From Monocercomonoides exilis (Eukaryota > Preaxostyla > Oxymonadida > Polymastigidae), in the NCBI GenBank assembly GCA_001643675.2, contig LSRY02000009.1, forward strand, positions 567,501 through 631,500: 64,000 nucleotides of DNA, read 5' to 3'. The notes beneath the pieces are model-generated. The model was given only the letters and a program-made list of their open reading frames with translations. It had not been told where the DNA came from and did no database searches. The position numbers were made by a program, and so were the translations under genes. Position 1 is the first letter of the stretch, and each line of letters starts with the position of its first letter. Shown one piece after another: positions 32,735 through 43,876 of this stretch.

Positions 32735-32854
32735 AATAACAACGGGGCTGACTAAGTTAGAATTTAATCGAAAAAAATTTTTTGATTTTTTTTTCATTTC
32801 AAAAAAATTTTTTTAAAAAAATAAAAATTAGATCATTACCGTAATACTTTTGTT

Positions 32855-34448
32855 ATGAGTGTAATCAAAAACAAAACAGAACAAGGGTTGTTAAACATTA
32901 GAAATCAAATGATGTCATTTGGTTATAGGCATATAGAAAATCGTTTGGAACGAATTGCAACAATCGTTTTAGATGGAAAGGCAAGGATAGTGGATGCAGC
33001 CAATCTACATGAATTCAGCCGTTCAGCCATTAACAGAGCAATTACAGCTTTGGAAAATAAAAGAAAAGTCGGCAAAATAGGTCACCCAGAGTTGTTAACA
33101 GACGAAGAAAAGAAAACAGTAGAGGACGTTATTCGTTGTGAAAGTTCAAGCGGAGTGAGCATTTCTGTTTCTCAAATGAAACATTTGGTTTGGTTTTTTA
33201 TTTATTAACAAATTTAATTTTATTGTTATCTTATTTTAGATGGAATCTGTCATTTCTGATAGACAAAAAAATCTATTTGAAGAAGAAAAAGAAGAAGTTG
33301 AAATTTCGAAGTCATCGCCCTACTCATTCATAAAAAGGAATCCACACCTCAAAGTATCTCTTCCAAGAAACGTTGATATTCAACGATTGGCTGTTTCAAA
33401 TAAACAAACCCTCCAGCCTTTCTACGAACTTCTTCAACATCTTCATAATACTCACAAATATTCTTCTTCTTTGATATTTAATACCGACGAATCTTCCCTT
33501 CGCCTCTCCGATTCCACCAAAAAGCTTGTTGTACATCCTTACGATTCACCAGCTGGGTTCAACAAAACACCCATGAACATGCCAAACGCCACGTTGTGCG
33601 CTGCAGCTGCTGCAGATGGTTATTCTTTGAAAAGCATCGTTTTATGGCCTTCTAAAAAGATTCCAGCCGAATTGCGTGTGATGCTCAGCTCAACAATAAA
33701 TATCTAGGAAGATAACGATGGCTGGATGACCGACTCAATATTTAGAAGATACGCAGAAGATGTTCTCCTTCCAGGAATCGTGGAAAGACGAACTCTTTTG
33801 AATAAAGATGAAGAAAGATGCCTTCTTCTATTGGACTCTCATCCATCGAGAGCTCAGCCCGACATTTGGCAAAAATTCGCTGATGCATCCATAGACGTGG
33901 TGACTTTTATCCCCCACAGCACACACCTCACTCAGCCTTTCGACCGTGGAGTATTTGCCGTCTTCAAAAAATGTTTTAACACAAAATATGTCGTTCCTTC
34001 TTCTTCATCTGTCTCTCTTCGAAGAAAAGCAATTGCAGATGCCCTTCCTCAGGCTCTGCAAACAGCATTATTGCCTGAAACAATAATTTCTTCGTTTGTT
34101 AAAAGTGGAGTGTTATCAAACCAATGGCATGCTGTTCTTTCAACGTTGCCTGATGAGCCTTCTGTCACACTGAAGAAAAAGAATCACAGATATGATTTTA
34201 ATGGGTAAATTATTACCGGCCAAGATTTTTTGGATGAATGGAGAAATCAAAAGAAAATGAAAGAAGAAAAGATAAGGGATGATGACGATGAAAAAACTAT
34301 GGAAAAAAAATTATTTGAGGATGAAAAACCAAAGAAAAGGAAAATTCAACGAAAAAAAGTTTTTTTAGATGATAATTCTGGAGATGAAAGAAAACAAGAA
34401 AATTCCAGAAAAATAGTCAAGAGAGAGTTGATTGACTATATTTATTAA
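32855..34448 (+). pseudogene. Pogo/DDE_1-type transposase, two in-frame stops
   Basis: Exon 1 is 32855-33187; the intron is 33188-33239 (GTTTGG...TTTTAG, 52 nt); exon 2 starts at 33240. Exon 1 has a helix-turn-helix-like start (ARIVDAANLHEFSRSAINRA) suitable for binding the terminal repeats. The DDE core reads FNTDESSL (first Asp), LLLLDSHPSRAQP (second Asp) and PHSTHLTQPFDRGVFAVFKK (third acidic residue). The order and spacing fit the DDE_1 pogo/Tigger/jerky group. In-frame stops are TAG after SSTINI (about 33704) and TAA after RYDFNG (34206). The frame is otherwise open to TAA at 34448, with a basic/acidic tail (KKRKIQRKK). Each stop is one substitution from a sense codon, so inactivation looks recent. 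Confidence 0.8.
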
Positions 34449-34551
34449 TAGTGTCCTTTTTTTTAAAAAACAAACATGCTTTCGTGAAATAAAAATTTTT
34501 TTATTTTTTCATTCCCATATAAAAAAATATCCGGATAAAAAAACCACCCTA

Positions 34552-35341
34552 AATAATTTTTTTTGAAAATTCATTAGACAACAATTAAAAGACATTTTTA
34601 GGTTTTTAATTTCGAATATTATTGCTATTTGCAATTGTTATGGTTAAAAATAACTCAATTTTAGTATTTTAATGAAGTTTGAAAAAAGCCTCGTAAAACT
34701 TAAGATTTGAATTAAAAACCGTTCAATACTTTTCAGTTTTGATCAATTGGTTATTATAAACCGAATACATTTATAATATCTTAACATTGCATTTTTTAGC
34801 TATTTATTCATGGATTTAACGAAAAAATCGGGTAACCTTAAAGCAGCATCTTGCCGGGAAAATGTTCAAAACAATGATTAAAAATAAATTTCATCAATTT
34901 TCAATTATCCAAATACAAGAAATTTGGACAATATCAATTAAAACTCAATAAAAGGAATTTTATTTAAATCAATTAATCCAAATGACTTGATTCAAAGATT
35001 CATTTTTTATTCCAACAAATTGAAATTCAAAATAAACAATTTTGAATTTAGACGAACATATTCCAAAAAGTTTGATTTTTAAAATTCAAGCAGAACAGTT
35101 GTTATATTATTTCAGTCATCCTCATTTCCTCGAGTTTTTTAATTCATTATTTTTTCTGTTTCAAAATTCATGAGCAAAAATGAAACTTCAAATCAAGACT
35201 AAATCGCCATATTTTGTTATTATTAAAAACATAAAACAACACAAAATGCTGCGGCGAAAGCCACAATAAATAATTTTATACGTTATTTAAAAATGATATA
35301 ATTCATGATTCAAAAATTTTTTGCTTTTTGTATTTTGCTAA
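34552..35341. other. AT-rich spacer
   Basis: No coding frame or RNA signature seen; it holds the 3' flank of the histone H4 gene. Confidence 0.6.
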
Positions 35342-35659
35342 TTATGCTCCAAATCCATAAAGCGTTCTTCCTTGGCGTTTAAGCGAGTAGACAATATCCA
35401 TGGCGGTAACTGTCTTTCTTCTGGCATGTTCGGTGTATGTCACAGCATCGCGAATGATTCCTTCAAGGAACATTTTCAAGATAATTCTTGTTTCATCATA
35501 GATAAGGTTGGAGATTCTTTTCACTCCTCCTCTGCGGGCAAGACGGCGGATGGCTGGTTTTGTAATTCCTTGGATGTTATCACGAAGCTTGCGATATCCC
35601 TTTGCTCCAGTTTTTCCAATACCTTTTCCTCCTTTTCCACCTTTTCCACGTCCAGACAT
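35342..35659 (-). CDS. Histone H4
   Basis: An intronless 105-residue histone H4 from ATG (35659) to TAA. The globular fold is well kept: [36 protein letters not shown] and the C-terminus [12 protein letters not shown]4 pairs with H3 in the nucleosome core. The tail is divergent: [22 protein letters not shown] with an extra GGK repeat, and the basic patch after K16 (KRHRKV in animals) reads KGYRK-L, losing R17 and H18 and one residue. Other changes are N for G in [11 protein letters not shown] and A for the last G. A TATAAAAG box lies about 55 bp upstream. No divergent H3 partner is visible. Confidence 0.95.
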   Translation of the reverse strand: MSGRGKGGKGGKGIGKTGAKGYRKLRDNIQGITKPAIRRLARRGGVKRISNLIYDETRIILKMFLEGIIRDAVTYTEHARRKTVTAMDIVYSLKRQGRTLYGFGA

Positions 35660-35713
35660 ATTTACAATATTATTAACTTTAAAGATTAAATTGAATAAAA
35701 TATTTTCGATTTG

Positions 35714-35721
35714 CTTTTATA
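35714..35721 (-). promoter_or_regulatory. TATA-like box of histone H4
   Basis: TATAAAAG on the minus strand, about 55 bp before the H4 ATG. In such AT-rich DNA a chance match is possible. Confidence 0.3.
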
Positions 35722-36522
35722 TCTCAATTAATGAAACCATATTTATAAAAACGGACATGAACCATAAATTATTATTTTTTTAATTATTTTTATTTTTTTC
35801 AACAATTTTTTTCACCTTTGAGTTTATTTTGATAAATTTGAATACATACCTATTTTTCATATTCGTGCAAAGATGTTTTAAAATTTAAATTTTTGCCTTC
35901 TTAAAGTTGTGAAAAATTATCAATAGACACTTATTTCAAGAACATTCGCATTTCACATAAAAATGCCATCAAATAATAATAAAGTTTGACATAGATAAAT
36001 CGTCATAAATTGTGTAGGTCAACTCAATTTTATTAAAATATAAATTCAATGCGAATCAAAATTTCGAAAAAAAAAGATGCTTCAAATCAATCGATCACAA
36101 AGTCATTAAACAAACGCATCTCAGAAAATAAAAAGAACACAAACAAATATCATCGGATGAAATAAAATAAAATTTCGAATAAACATTAAGAATAAGAAAT
36201 ACCTTCAAACAAGATCTATTTCACAAATATTGATCAAAGCAAATAATTTTAAACTTTACTTTTTCAATAAACAAAATATAGCACGAAGGAAAATGAATGA
36301 AATCAGGCAAAAATATGGAAATTACGTTAAAGTTGCATTGTTTTACATATTATTGTTATTTTTTATTTATTTATTTATTTATTTATTGAAAGCAAGCTTG
36401 AAACTTGATGCAACATTTGAAAGGCGCATAAAACTTGTCTTTGAAATTCATTTTCTTTTCTTCTTCTTCTTCTTCTTTCTCTTCCTCTTCCTCTTCTTCC
36501 TCTTCTTCTTTCTTCTTCTTCT
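35722..36522. other. AT-rich spacer
   Basis: No gene seen. It contains a short TTTA array at about 36360-36387 and a CTT-rich run at 36455-36530 that already belongs to the 3' end and UTR of the minus-strand gene. Confidence 0.55.
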
Positions 36523-38627
36523 TCATCCCACAATCCCCACATTCTCCAGCAGCTGATACAGAACTTTCGCTTCTTTCCTCACAAACTCATCACAATGGGA
36601 AAATAACAAGAAAATTGCCTCAATCAAACCAAAAGAACGAAATTCGCTTTGAAGAAACAGAAATATCTTGTTCTCCATTGCATCGTTCATTCGATTTTTT
36701 CGTTTGTCGCATTTTTGGATTTTGCGGGGTTTATTTTTCTCTTTTGTTTCTTTCTTTTTATTTGTTTTATTTTTTTCTTCTTCTTTGTCTTTCTCATCTT
36801 TTTCTTCCTTCTCCTCTTTTTTCTCTTCTTTTTCCCCTTTCTCTTTCTCTTCTCTTTCCTCTCTCTCTTCCTCTCTCTCTTCCTCTCTCTCTTCCTCTTC
36901 TTCTTTCTCCTCCTCTTCCCTCTCCTCTTCCCTCTCCTCTTCCTTCTCCTCTTCCTTCTCCTCCTCTCTCTCCTCTTCTTCCTTCGCAGCAGGTATTTCA
37001 ATCAGTGAAAGCTTCACAATTCTGCAAATGTCTGTCAAAATGCGCCGAATCACGTTTTTGTCACTCGAAACAGAAAGAGAATGGATGTATGTGTCAAATA
37101 CAAGAGACACGGGAGAGAAGGAGGAAGAGGAAGAAGAGGGAGGAGAAGAGGAGGAAGAAGAGGAGCAGGAGGAAGAGGAAGAAGAGGAAGAGGAGGGAGA
37201 AGAGGAGGAGGAAGAGGAAGAGAGAGAGGGAGAGGAGGAGGTAGAAGAAGATGAAGAGGATGCTGATGCAGATTCTGAGAAAGAAGAAGGAGGAGAAAGA
37301 GAAGAAGAATATGAGGAAGAATGAGTAACAACAGAGCATTGCTCATTCATTTTCTCTATCAAATGCGAATCATTCACTTTTGTTGGAGTTAATTTTGTTC
37401 TTCTCATTTTTGCATCATCTTCTTTTTCTTTTTCTCTTTTCTTCTCCATCTCCTCTTCTTTCTTCTCTTTTCCCTCTCCTTCTTCTCCTCCTTCTCCTTC
37501 TCCTCTTTCTCCCTCTCTCTCCTTCTTCCTCATCATCTCCTCCATCGTTGTTTGCCCTGCATTGTACATCAAATTCTGCAGCGCAAACAAACTTGCACTC
37601 CTCTTTTCATTCAGAAGAACCTCTATCTCTTTCCTCTTCTCTATTTTATTCTCTTTTTTATTCTCTTTCTCTTCTTTCTCTTCTTTCTCTTCTTTATTCT
37701 TCTTCCTCTCTTTCTCTTTCTCCTCTTTCTCTTTCTCTTTCTCTTTCTCTTTCTTCTTCATTTCCTTTTCTTTCTCTTTATTCTTTTCTTTTTCTTTACT
37801 TGCTTCAATTCTGATGTTATCTTCGTCTTCATACACTATTTGTGATGAGTTTGTCATCTTTTCTTCTTCTTCTTCTCTTTCTCTTTCTTCTCTTTCTCTT
37901 TCTTCTCTTTCTCTTTCTTCTCTTTCTCTTTCTTCTCTTTCTTCTTCTTCCTCTCTTTGAATTTCATTCACATCATAGCCAATAAAAGCCCACAATTCAT
38001 CAAATCTTAAGAAAAGATACAGAAATAAGAAAAACAGTTTATAAATAAATAAATAAATAAATAAAAATAAAAGAAATAAAATAAAATAAAATAAAATAAA
38101 ATTAAATAAGATTAAATTGGAATAACATCAGAATATTTCATATGAATAAAAAAATATTTCCATTATTTTTTTTTTTTTTATTTTTTATTTTTCATTTTTC
38201 ATTTTTAATTTTCTTTTCTTTTTATTTTCTTTTCTTTTATTTATTTTTATTTATTTATTCATTTCATTTTTCATTCTAAAAAACACAACATAACACAACG
38301 CAATCTAATCCAACTAAACGAAACCAAACTCAATCCCCACAGCCACACTTAGTCTCCACTGCACATTTCTTCAGTGTCTGCAAAAGCTTCTCAATTTTAA
38401 AGAGCTCCTCTGAAATTGCCATCGAATATGCCATGTTCTTAAAGAACTTCAGCAAATTGACATCTGTCTGCAGCTTTTCTATGACAATTGAAAGAGGGGT
38501 GGAAGAATGAGAGAAAAAATTGTTATTGTGATTATTATTGTTGTTGTTATTATCAGAAGAGGAGGAGGAAGAAGTAGAAGAAGATGAAGAAAATGGAGAA
38601 GAAGAAGAGGAGGAGGAGGAAGAAGAG

Positions 38628-38662
<35 letters not shown>

Positions 38663-38663
38663 G

Positions 38664-38698
<35 letters not shown>

Positions 38699-39730
38699 GG
38701 AAGAAGAGGAAGAAGAGGAAGAAGAATCATGAACACAAAATCCCGCTGTTTCTTTGCGCCATTCTTCTGATTTTCCTTCTCTTTCTTCAGATTTATCTGT
38801 TTCATCTTCTTTGTCAACTTTATCAACTTTATCATTTTTGTTGTATTCAACCCACTCAAACACATCCATGTTGATAACGTTGCATATCCTTTCCATCACT
38901 CCCTTGTCTTCAATCAGATCTCGCTTGACTTTATCGTCGTATGACAATCGCCCCAAAAGCCTCGAAAACTCTACAGGAAACAAAGAGGGTTTTTTTAATA
39001 GACACAAAAGAGCGGTTTTATGAACGTTAAGCGAGGATAAATACTCAAAAAAGCCTAAATAATTCGTGAAAATATGAAAATTCTATAAATATGTATAAAT
39101 ATCAAATTAATTTCCACACCAGATGAGTTGGGCAAACAACTAAGAGCAATTACAGCGTCACGGTCAAGATTCGCTTTTCCTGATAATTGATTTAAAATAT
39201 TAACATTCAGCATCTTTGACACTTCGAAAATGCAACTTCCTTCCATTGATTGATCGTTAGAAAGAAGCCCTATAATTTTTGAATACCAAAGTCCTTTCCA
39301 ATCTGCTTCTGGAGCATTTTTCACATATTGCTTCATTGAATCTAAAACATTCGATTTTTCAAAGAAACAATAGACCACATTGTACCAATTCTCCAGGATC
39401 CCTGCTTTTGCATAACATGTTAATATTCTAAGTACGCTTGTTTGAATTTCATGTGAGCCAGATTGGCAAAAATTAAACAATATTTTTAGTCCATCTTCGT
39501 TAATGCAGGAACGCAATTCATGTTCTGAAAGATTTTCAATGCTTTTAATAATATGTTCTTCTTTAAAATTCCAAATATGTTGTGGTTCAAATGTTATCAT
39601 TTGTATGTATTCTCAAATTCATAAAAAAATTTTTTGAAGTTAAAAAGCATGAAATAAATTTCATTTATTAAAAGCAATACAAACCTGAAATTTGATAAGA
39701 TACATTTGCTTTATCATCCATTTTAGACAT
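36523..39730 (-). CDS. Large cytoplasmic helical-repeat-like protein with poly-Ser and poly-Glu/Arg tracts (four exons)
   Basis: Exons on the minus strand: 39730-39685 (MSKMDDKANVSYQIS), 39611-39120, 39054-38349 and 38005-36523. Introns: 39684-39612 (GTTTGT, 73 nt), 39119-39055 (GTGTGG, 65 nt) and 38348-38006 (GTGTGG...TTAAG, 343 nt, very low complexity). All joins keep frame, and the last gives VETK|FDELWAFIGYD. The N-terminal half is leucine-rich and helical (SEHELRSCINEDGLKILFNF, VLRILTCYAKAG), like ARM/HEAT repeats, but I cannot assign a family. Then comes a Ser tract of about 60 residues encoded by TCT/TCC (38560-38725), Asn runs, and long Glu/Arg/Lys-rich and second Ser-rich tracts. It ends with a folded tail (FGLIEAIFLLFSHCDEFVRK...LLENVGIVG, TGA). 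Without the long intron it would be two genes. It is divergent from the PLAC8 gene, with 222 bp between their starts. Confidence 0.6.
38560..38725. repeat. GAA/GGA-rich trinucleotide tract encoding poly-Ser on the minus strand
   Basis: Imperfect (GAAGAG)n/(GAA)n purine tract on the plus strand, in frame as serine codons in the minus-strand gene. Confidence 0.85.
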
Positions 39731-39953
39731 TTTTAAAATCAAACAATAGTTAAAATATAACCATAATAAATAATTATGGTCTTTAACCATATTTAAAAAA
39801 TAATCTATCTTTGAGTTTTGGATTATCCGTTTTCAAAATAAACATTTTTGTGTTTTAGCTTTGAAAAATTAACAAAATAGTGTTTTTATTCGGAGCTTTT
39901 TTAATGTGACAATTTATGGCTTTTGATCTTAATCAGAGATTGATAAATAGAAT

Positions 39954-40335
39954 ATGGCAGAGTGGGCTCAAGGTACATTTGGATGTTTTGGAGATATTAA
40001 AGCGTGCTGTTTAGGTTTGATAAATATTTCTTATTTGATCATGCTTATTTGTTGATATATTCATGAATTTTTTAGGATACATCACTGCTCCATGCACAAT
40101 TGGAAGCATGGTTGCTCATGTCTATGGAGAAGAATGTGGATTCAAGCATTGCTTAATTGGAATGTTTGTTCCATTTCTTGCTCTTGTGAGATACGAAATC
40201 CGCTTGAAGGAAGGAATTGCTGGTGATGCATGCAGCGATTGTATCCATGTGACTTTCCTTATGCCATGTGGATTTTGCCAAACTGTGAAGCAGTACAAGA
40301 AAGCTGGCTGCCAGTTTAAACCAATTGCTCTCTAA
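39954..40335 (+). CDS. PLAC8-family cysteine-rich protein
   Basis: Exon 1 is 39954-40014 (ATG to the first base of a Gly codon); the intron is 40015-40075 (GTTTGA...TTTTTAG, 61 nt); exon 2 is 40076-40335, ending in TAA. The spliced protein of about 106 residues starts MAEWAQGTFGCFGDIKACCL. It has the PLAC8 hallmark of a Cys cluster (CCLGYITAPC), a hydrophobic middle (HCLIGMFVPFLALV) and RYEIRLKEGIAGDACSDC followed by a second cluster (MPCGFCQTVKQ). PLAC8/Fcr1-like proteins are small membrane-associated proteins linked to metal handling or cell-size control in plants and animals; the role here is unknown. Both splice sites preserve frame inside the first Cys cluster. AATAAATGAATA about 100 bp downstream is a plausible polyadenylation signal. 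Confidence 0.9.
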
Positions 40336-43300
40336 TTTTTTAAAAGAGTTAAAATAATTACTTCTGATTTGAAGTAGTTTTCATGATGAATCCATCATAA
40401 TTTTTATTTTTTGTATATTGTATATCCTTTAACAAATCAATAAATGAATACTGGTTAAAAAATTTCTATTTACAATGGGAATTTTCAATCAATCTTTCAA
40501 TTTATTGATTGTTTTAGAATTAATTTTTATTGATCTATTTTGAGCTTTATTTAAGTCCTTCCATTGTTCACCTTCTTCGTATTAATGTATGAGTTCATCA
40601 TTAAGAATCGTGAAGGATATTGAAAAGTTGAGAATATTATTATAATTTGCTTTTATTGAACACCCAAAGAATTGAATTATATCTTTGTTTCTTTGTGTAT
40701 TATTTATTTAAAGATTTAATGAGATTGGCTTGAAATTTGTGTGTTAAAAACCTGTGAATAATGAAATTAATTTTGATATTTGAAAATTTTCATTGTAAGT
40801 TAATCACTCAGAAGTTAAAATGAATGAAATGTGAATAAAAAATCTTTTTTCGAATGATCTGACTTTATTCAAATAAACCCCCTTATAATTGAATGAGAGG
40901 CAGTGAATTTAAATAAACGTCTGCTTTCTCGAATCAACCATGAAAGATTCGAATTAAAAACAAATGGATGTTATAATGGAAATATCACACATGTTTTTGA
41001 TGTTTTTCATGTGTCATTCTCAATTTATAAATTATTAGAAATATGTGATAAACACTTTTTTCATAAAAATCAAAGGAAAAATGTTTTTTGAAGATTTTCA
41101 ATGAAATTTTTCATGAATCGTTTATTTATTAGCATTATTTATCACATATTTTTGAGGTTTTTTATTGAATAATCATTTTTATCAACTTTGATCACAACAT
41201 AAGTTGGAAATTTAAATCCAAAACATTTGTTTTTCCTTTTTTTCGTGATAACAAGTGTCTATGAACAACAACGCGATATCATATGTAAAGAGGAGAGGTT
41301 TTGTTACTGCTTTATTAACGAAAATGCCATGTCTTCTTTGGGACGAACATTGAACAGTTTTGCATCGAAATCACTTTATTTCCTCATTCTGTTTGTTCCA
41401 GCAGTTGTTCCACAAAAAGACACTCGCAGTTACTGGGCATCCACCAACAGAGTCTGGCACATGAGCAGCTTCAGCGAACCTTTCCATTTTGTATTTTGGA
41501 TGAAACGAGGTGAAACAACAAGAAACGAGATGTTTTCATGAATGCTCAAGATTGTGTGCGATTGTTCGAAATACTGGTTGCATATCTCTAAATATGAATT
41601 CTGCCACATGGATTTCATGCACTTTTTTTTTGGACAACAACCGATGCTGTGTTTCATTTTATATTTTTTACAAAACAATGAAGAACAGAATCTCTCGCAA
41701 ACCACATGGAATGAAAATACTCGGAGCATTGTTACATGATCAAGCGTATATCCGATATTTTCTCTTCGATGTCTTTCCCGACTTGAGCTGATGACGATTT
41801 TTTGGTTGCTCGTCACAATTTCTCCGTTGATTTGAACAGAGCGATTTGTTTGCCCTCACATATGAGCGAAATGCTATATTTTATATCATGGATTGAATCT
41901 ATGAAGCTTTTCGCAAGAATTTTTGCAGATTGAGTCTTGATGATTTTTCACTGATCATTTTGAGTAATTCTCCGTTCCCTTCAAAGAAGCCTTGTTGGAG
42001 CCTCAGAACATGATTTTCGACTAGGCATATTATTGTCCTTCCTCAAAGAAATTCTACATATTTCTCCAATGTATTCATTGTTTTTCCACCTATTTAAGAT
42101 TCAATGGAGAAACTATTCCAGAGAAACGATTTGAAAAGACAATAAGACTGCCATTTGCCACTCAATCAATGATGTATTCTTCCCCTGCCATCATTGGTTC
42201 TATTTGATTGCAGCATTTGTTGGAATACGAAGCCATCTTCAACAACATCATCATCATTCTTCACTGATTCACACAAAAAAGTTCTTATAACGAAAATGAA
42301 ATTATTTCTTCGTTGTAGTTTCAATCACATTTCGATGACAGATCAGAAGAAGGCGATTGAGGCAGAGAGATGAATGAAGAGAGTTATTCACCAGTTGTCT
42401 TCTTTATTGAGGAGGAATCAGCAAAGCAATTTGGTTGAAGAAATGAAGATGGGATCAAATGAATATTTGATATTTGCAATGGAAAGGTGAAAATGGCCGA
42501 AGAGATATTCGAATTGATGTTGTTCAAAGGTTTGATTGATTCATTTAATAATTCAATGCTTTTATCTGTTGATTTTTCAACAGGAAAAAAAGGAAAAAAA
42601 GAAGAAAAGCGCAATTTACACGATATTTCAATTCAAAATGGCTAATCTTTTTTATCACAAAGGGAAGAAATGAATTGTTCTAAATAATAGCAGGATTTGG
42701 CGACTGAGCTGCCATGTAAAATGAACGGACTGGGAGGCATTGGAGAAAGGAAAAGGATGATTCAAAGAGCAGCAAGGGAAATGAAAGAATGAATGAAGAA
42801 CAATGAGAGAAATTCGATTGCAAAAATGAAGAAACAGAAAGGCAGATGGAAATGAGGGCTTTTATCGTTCAGTGCAATTTATTTGATGCAATTTCATCCA
42901 CACTCCCTTTCACACAGCACTGGTCGAATGTGCGCAATGGGAGAGGACTGGATGAATGGAAGAAGAGGGGAAGAGGGAAGAGGGAATGAACGAGAAACAT
43001 TTTGCTGAAGGAACAGAGGAACGACTGCTGAATGGAAAGAGGGTATTACCGATTCGATGGGAAAGGAAACCAATTTGAAGCGATTTTTGTTGCTGACACG
43101 GGATTATTGATGAAGAGCGAAACGTGTTTGATGATGCGCATCTTGGGAAATGCAGCAGTGATAATAAATCCAGCACTTCAATTATCATTGTTTCAATTTC
43201 TGTTTAACTGTTCAATTTTTGTCAAATCTATTTTTGTCCTTTATGGAAGCACATACACTTTTGAATACAAATTTAAATCAGTTGTTTGTCATATGTTTTG

Positions 43301-43555
43301 TTTTATCAATAAGAAATATTTTCTTTCATAATAACTTTGCCAATAATTTTTATATCTTTTAAACAAGCTTATAAAATTTATTTTTACGTTCAAACTCCAT
43401 TTTTCAAAGAATTTTAACAAAATATAACATGAAATGAATGCAAATTGTTATTATAAGGTTCAATCCACACTTAAAAGCATCAATGAGAATAAAGAAACTT
43501 GAAATATTTATCGCTTTTTGATCGAAAATCCCACAGCGATATATTTCTCAAATAA
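40336..43555. other. Intergenic region, no gene seen
   Basis: About 3.2 kb with only short open frames lacking motifs. The composition at about 41,230-43,200 is less AT-rich than typical spacer, so it may be old decayed coding sequence. I could not match it to any family of the window. Confidence 0.45.
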
Positions 43556-43735
43556 AGGCCTCAACAAATGGTATTGGAATAGAAAAATTTTATTGAAATA
43601 AATGTTATAATTCGAATAAAAAGAGTTTATTCAAGATAACACCAGTTTATTCGAAAAAAAAAATTAGATACGATGAGAATAGAAAGGTTTTATTCGAATG
43701 AAAATAACTTATTCCAATAAACAAAGTATATTCGG
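43556..43735 (-). repeat. AT-rich interspersed repeat (related copy at 52945-53085)
   Basis: On the minus strand this reads TTCGAATAAAC.GGTGTTAT..GAATAAACT, then TTTCAATAAAATTTT.CTATTCC. The same series appears on the plus strand at 52995-53075. It abuts the left end of the DIRS element. A partial copy of the other end (ATTGGTATAAACT.TGTCTTTTAG) lies just right of the DIRS element, at about 49771-49797. Confidence 0.6.
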
Positions 43736-43820
43736 AATTCGCAATAAAGCGAATCTGTGAACGCAAGGAGCACGTTTGCTCCATAATAATGAGTATTGAT
43801 CTTGAATTATGGGTGGTTTA
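43736..43820 (+). repeat. DIRS left inverted terminal repeat
   Basis: The inner part (TTTGCTCC.TAATAATGAGT..GAT.TT.AATTATGGGTGGTTT) is the complement of the right end. The outer part (GCGAATCT..GAACGCAAGGAG) is matched only by the ICR. Confidence 0.85.
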
Positions 43821-43876
43821 AGATCAAACTTCGCTAACGAATTGACTTCTTGTTTACACCATTGTCCGCAGTTGAA

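Larger units (their letters stand above)
32511..34551 (+). mobile_element. Pogo-like DNA transposon with terminal inverted repeats
   Basis: Left end TAGGGTGG followed by TTTTTTATCCGGACA; right end TATCCGGATAAAAAAACCACCCTA, its complement. Both are flanked by TA, the target duplicated by the Tc1/mariner/pogo superfamily. The ATCCGGACA motif occurs twice at the left end, a likely transposase-binding repeat. It contains one transposase gene with two in-frame stops, so this copy is probably recently dead. The same ends bound the foldback element at 10544-11980. Confidence 0.85.

Noticed and set aside
36435-37960. Long plus-strand frames rich in Phe, Leu, Ser or Glu opposite the minus-strand gene
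   Set aside because: They are translations of the complementary side of simple Ser/Glu codon tracts; the minus-strand reading has non-repetitive folded ends and compatible splice sites.
41227-41816. Open frames of 104 and 128 codons on opposite strands
   Set aside because: Neither has a recognisable motif, they overlap each other, and their composition is irregular. There is not enough to call a gene.
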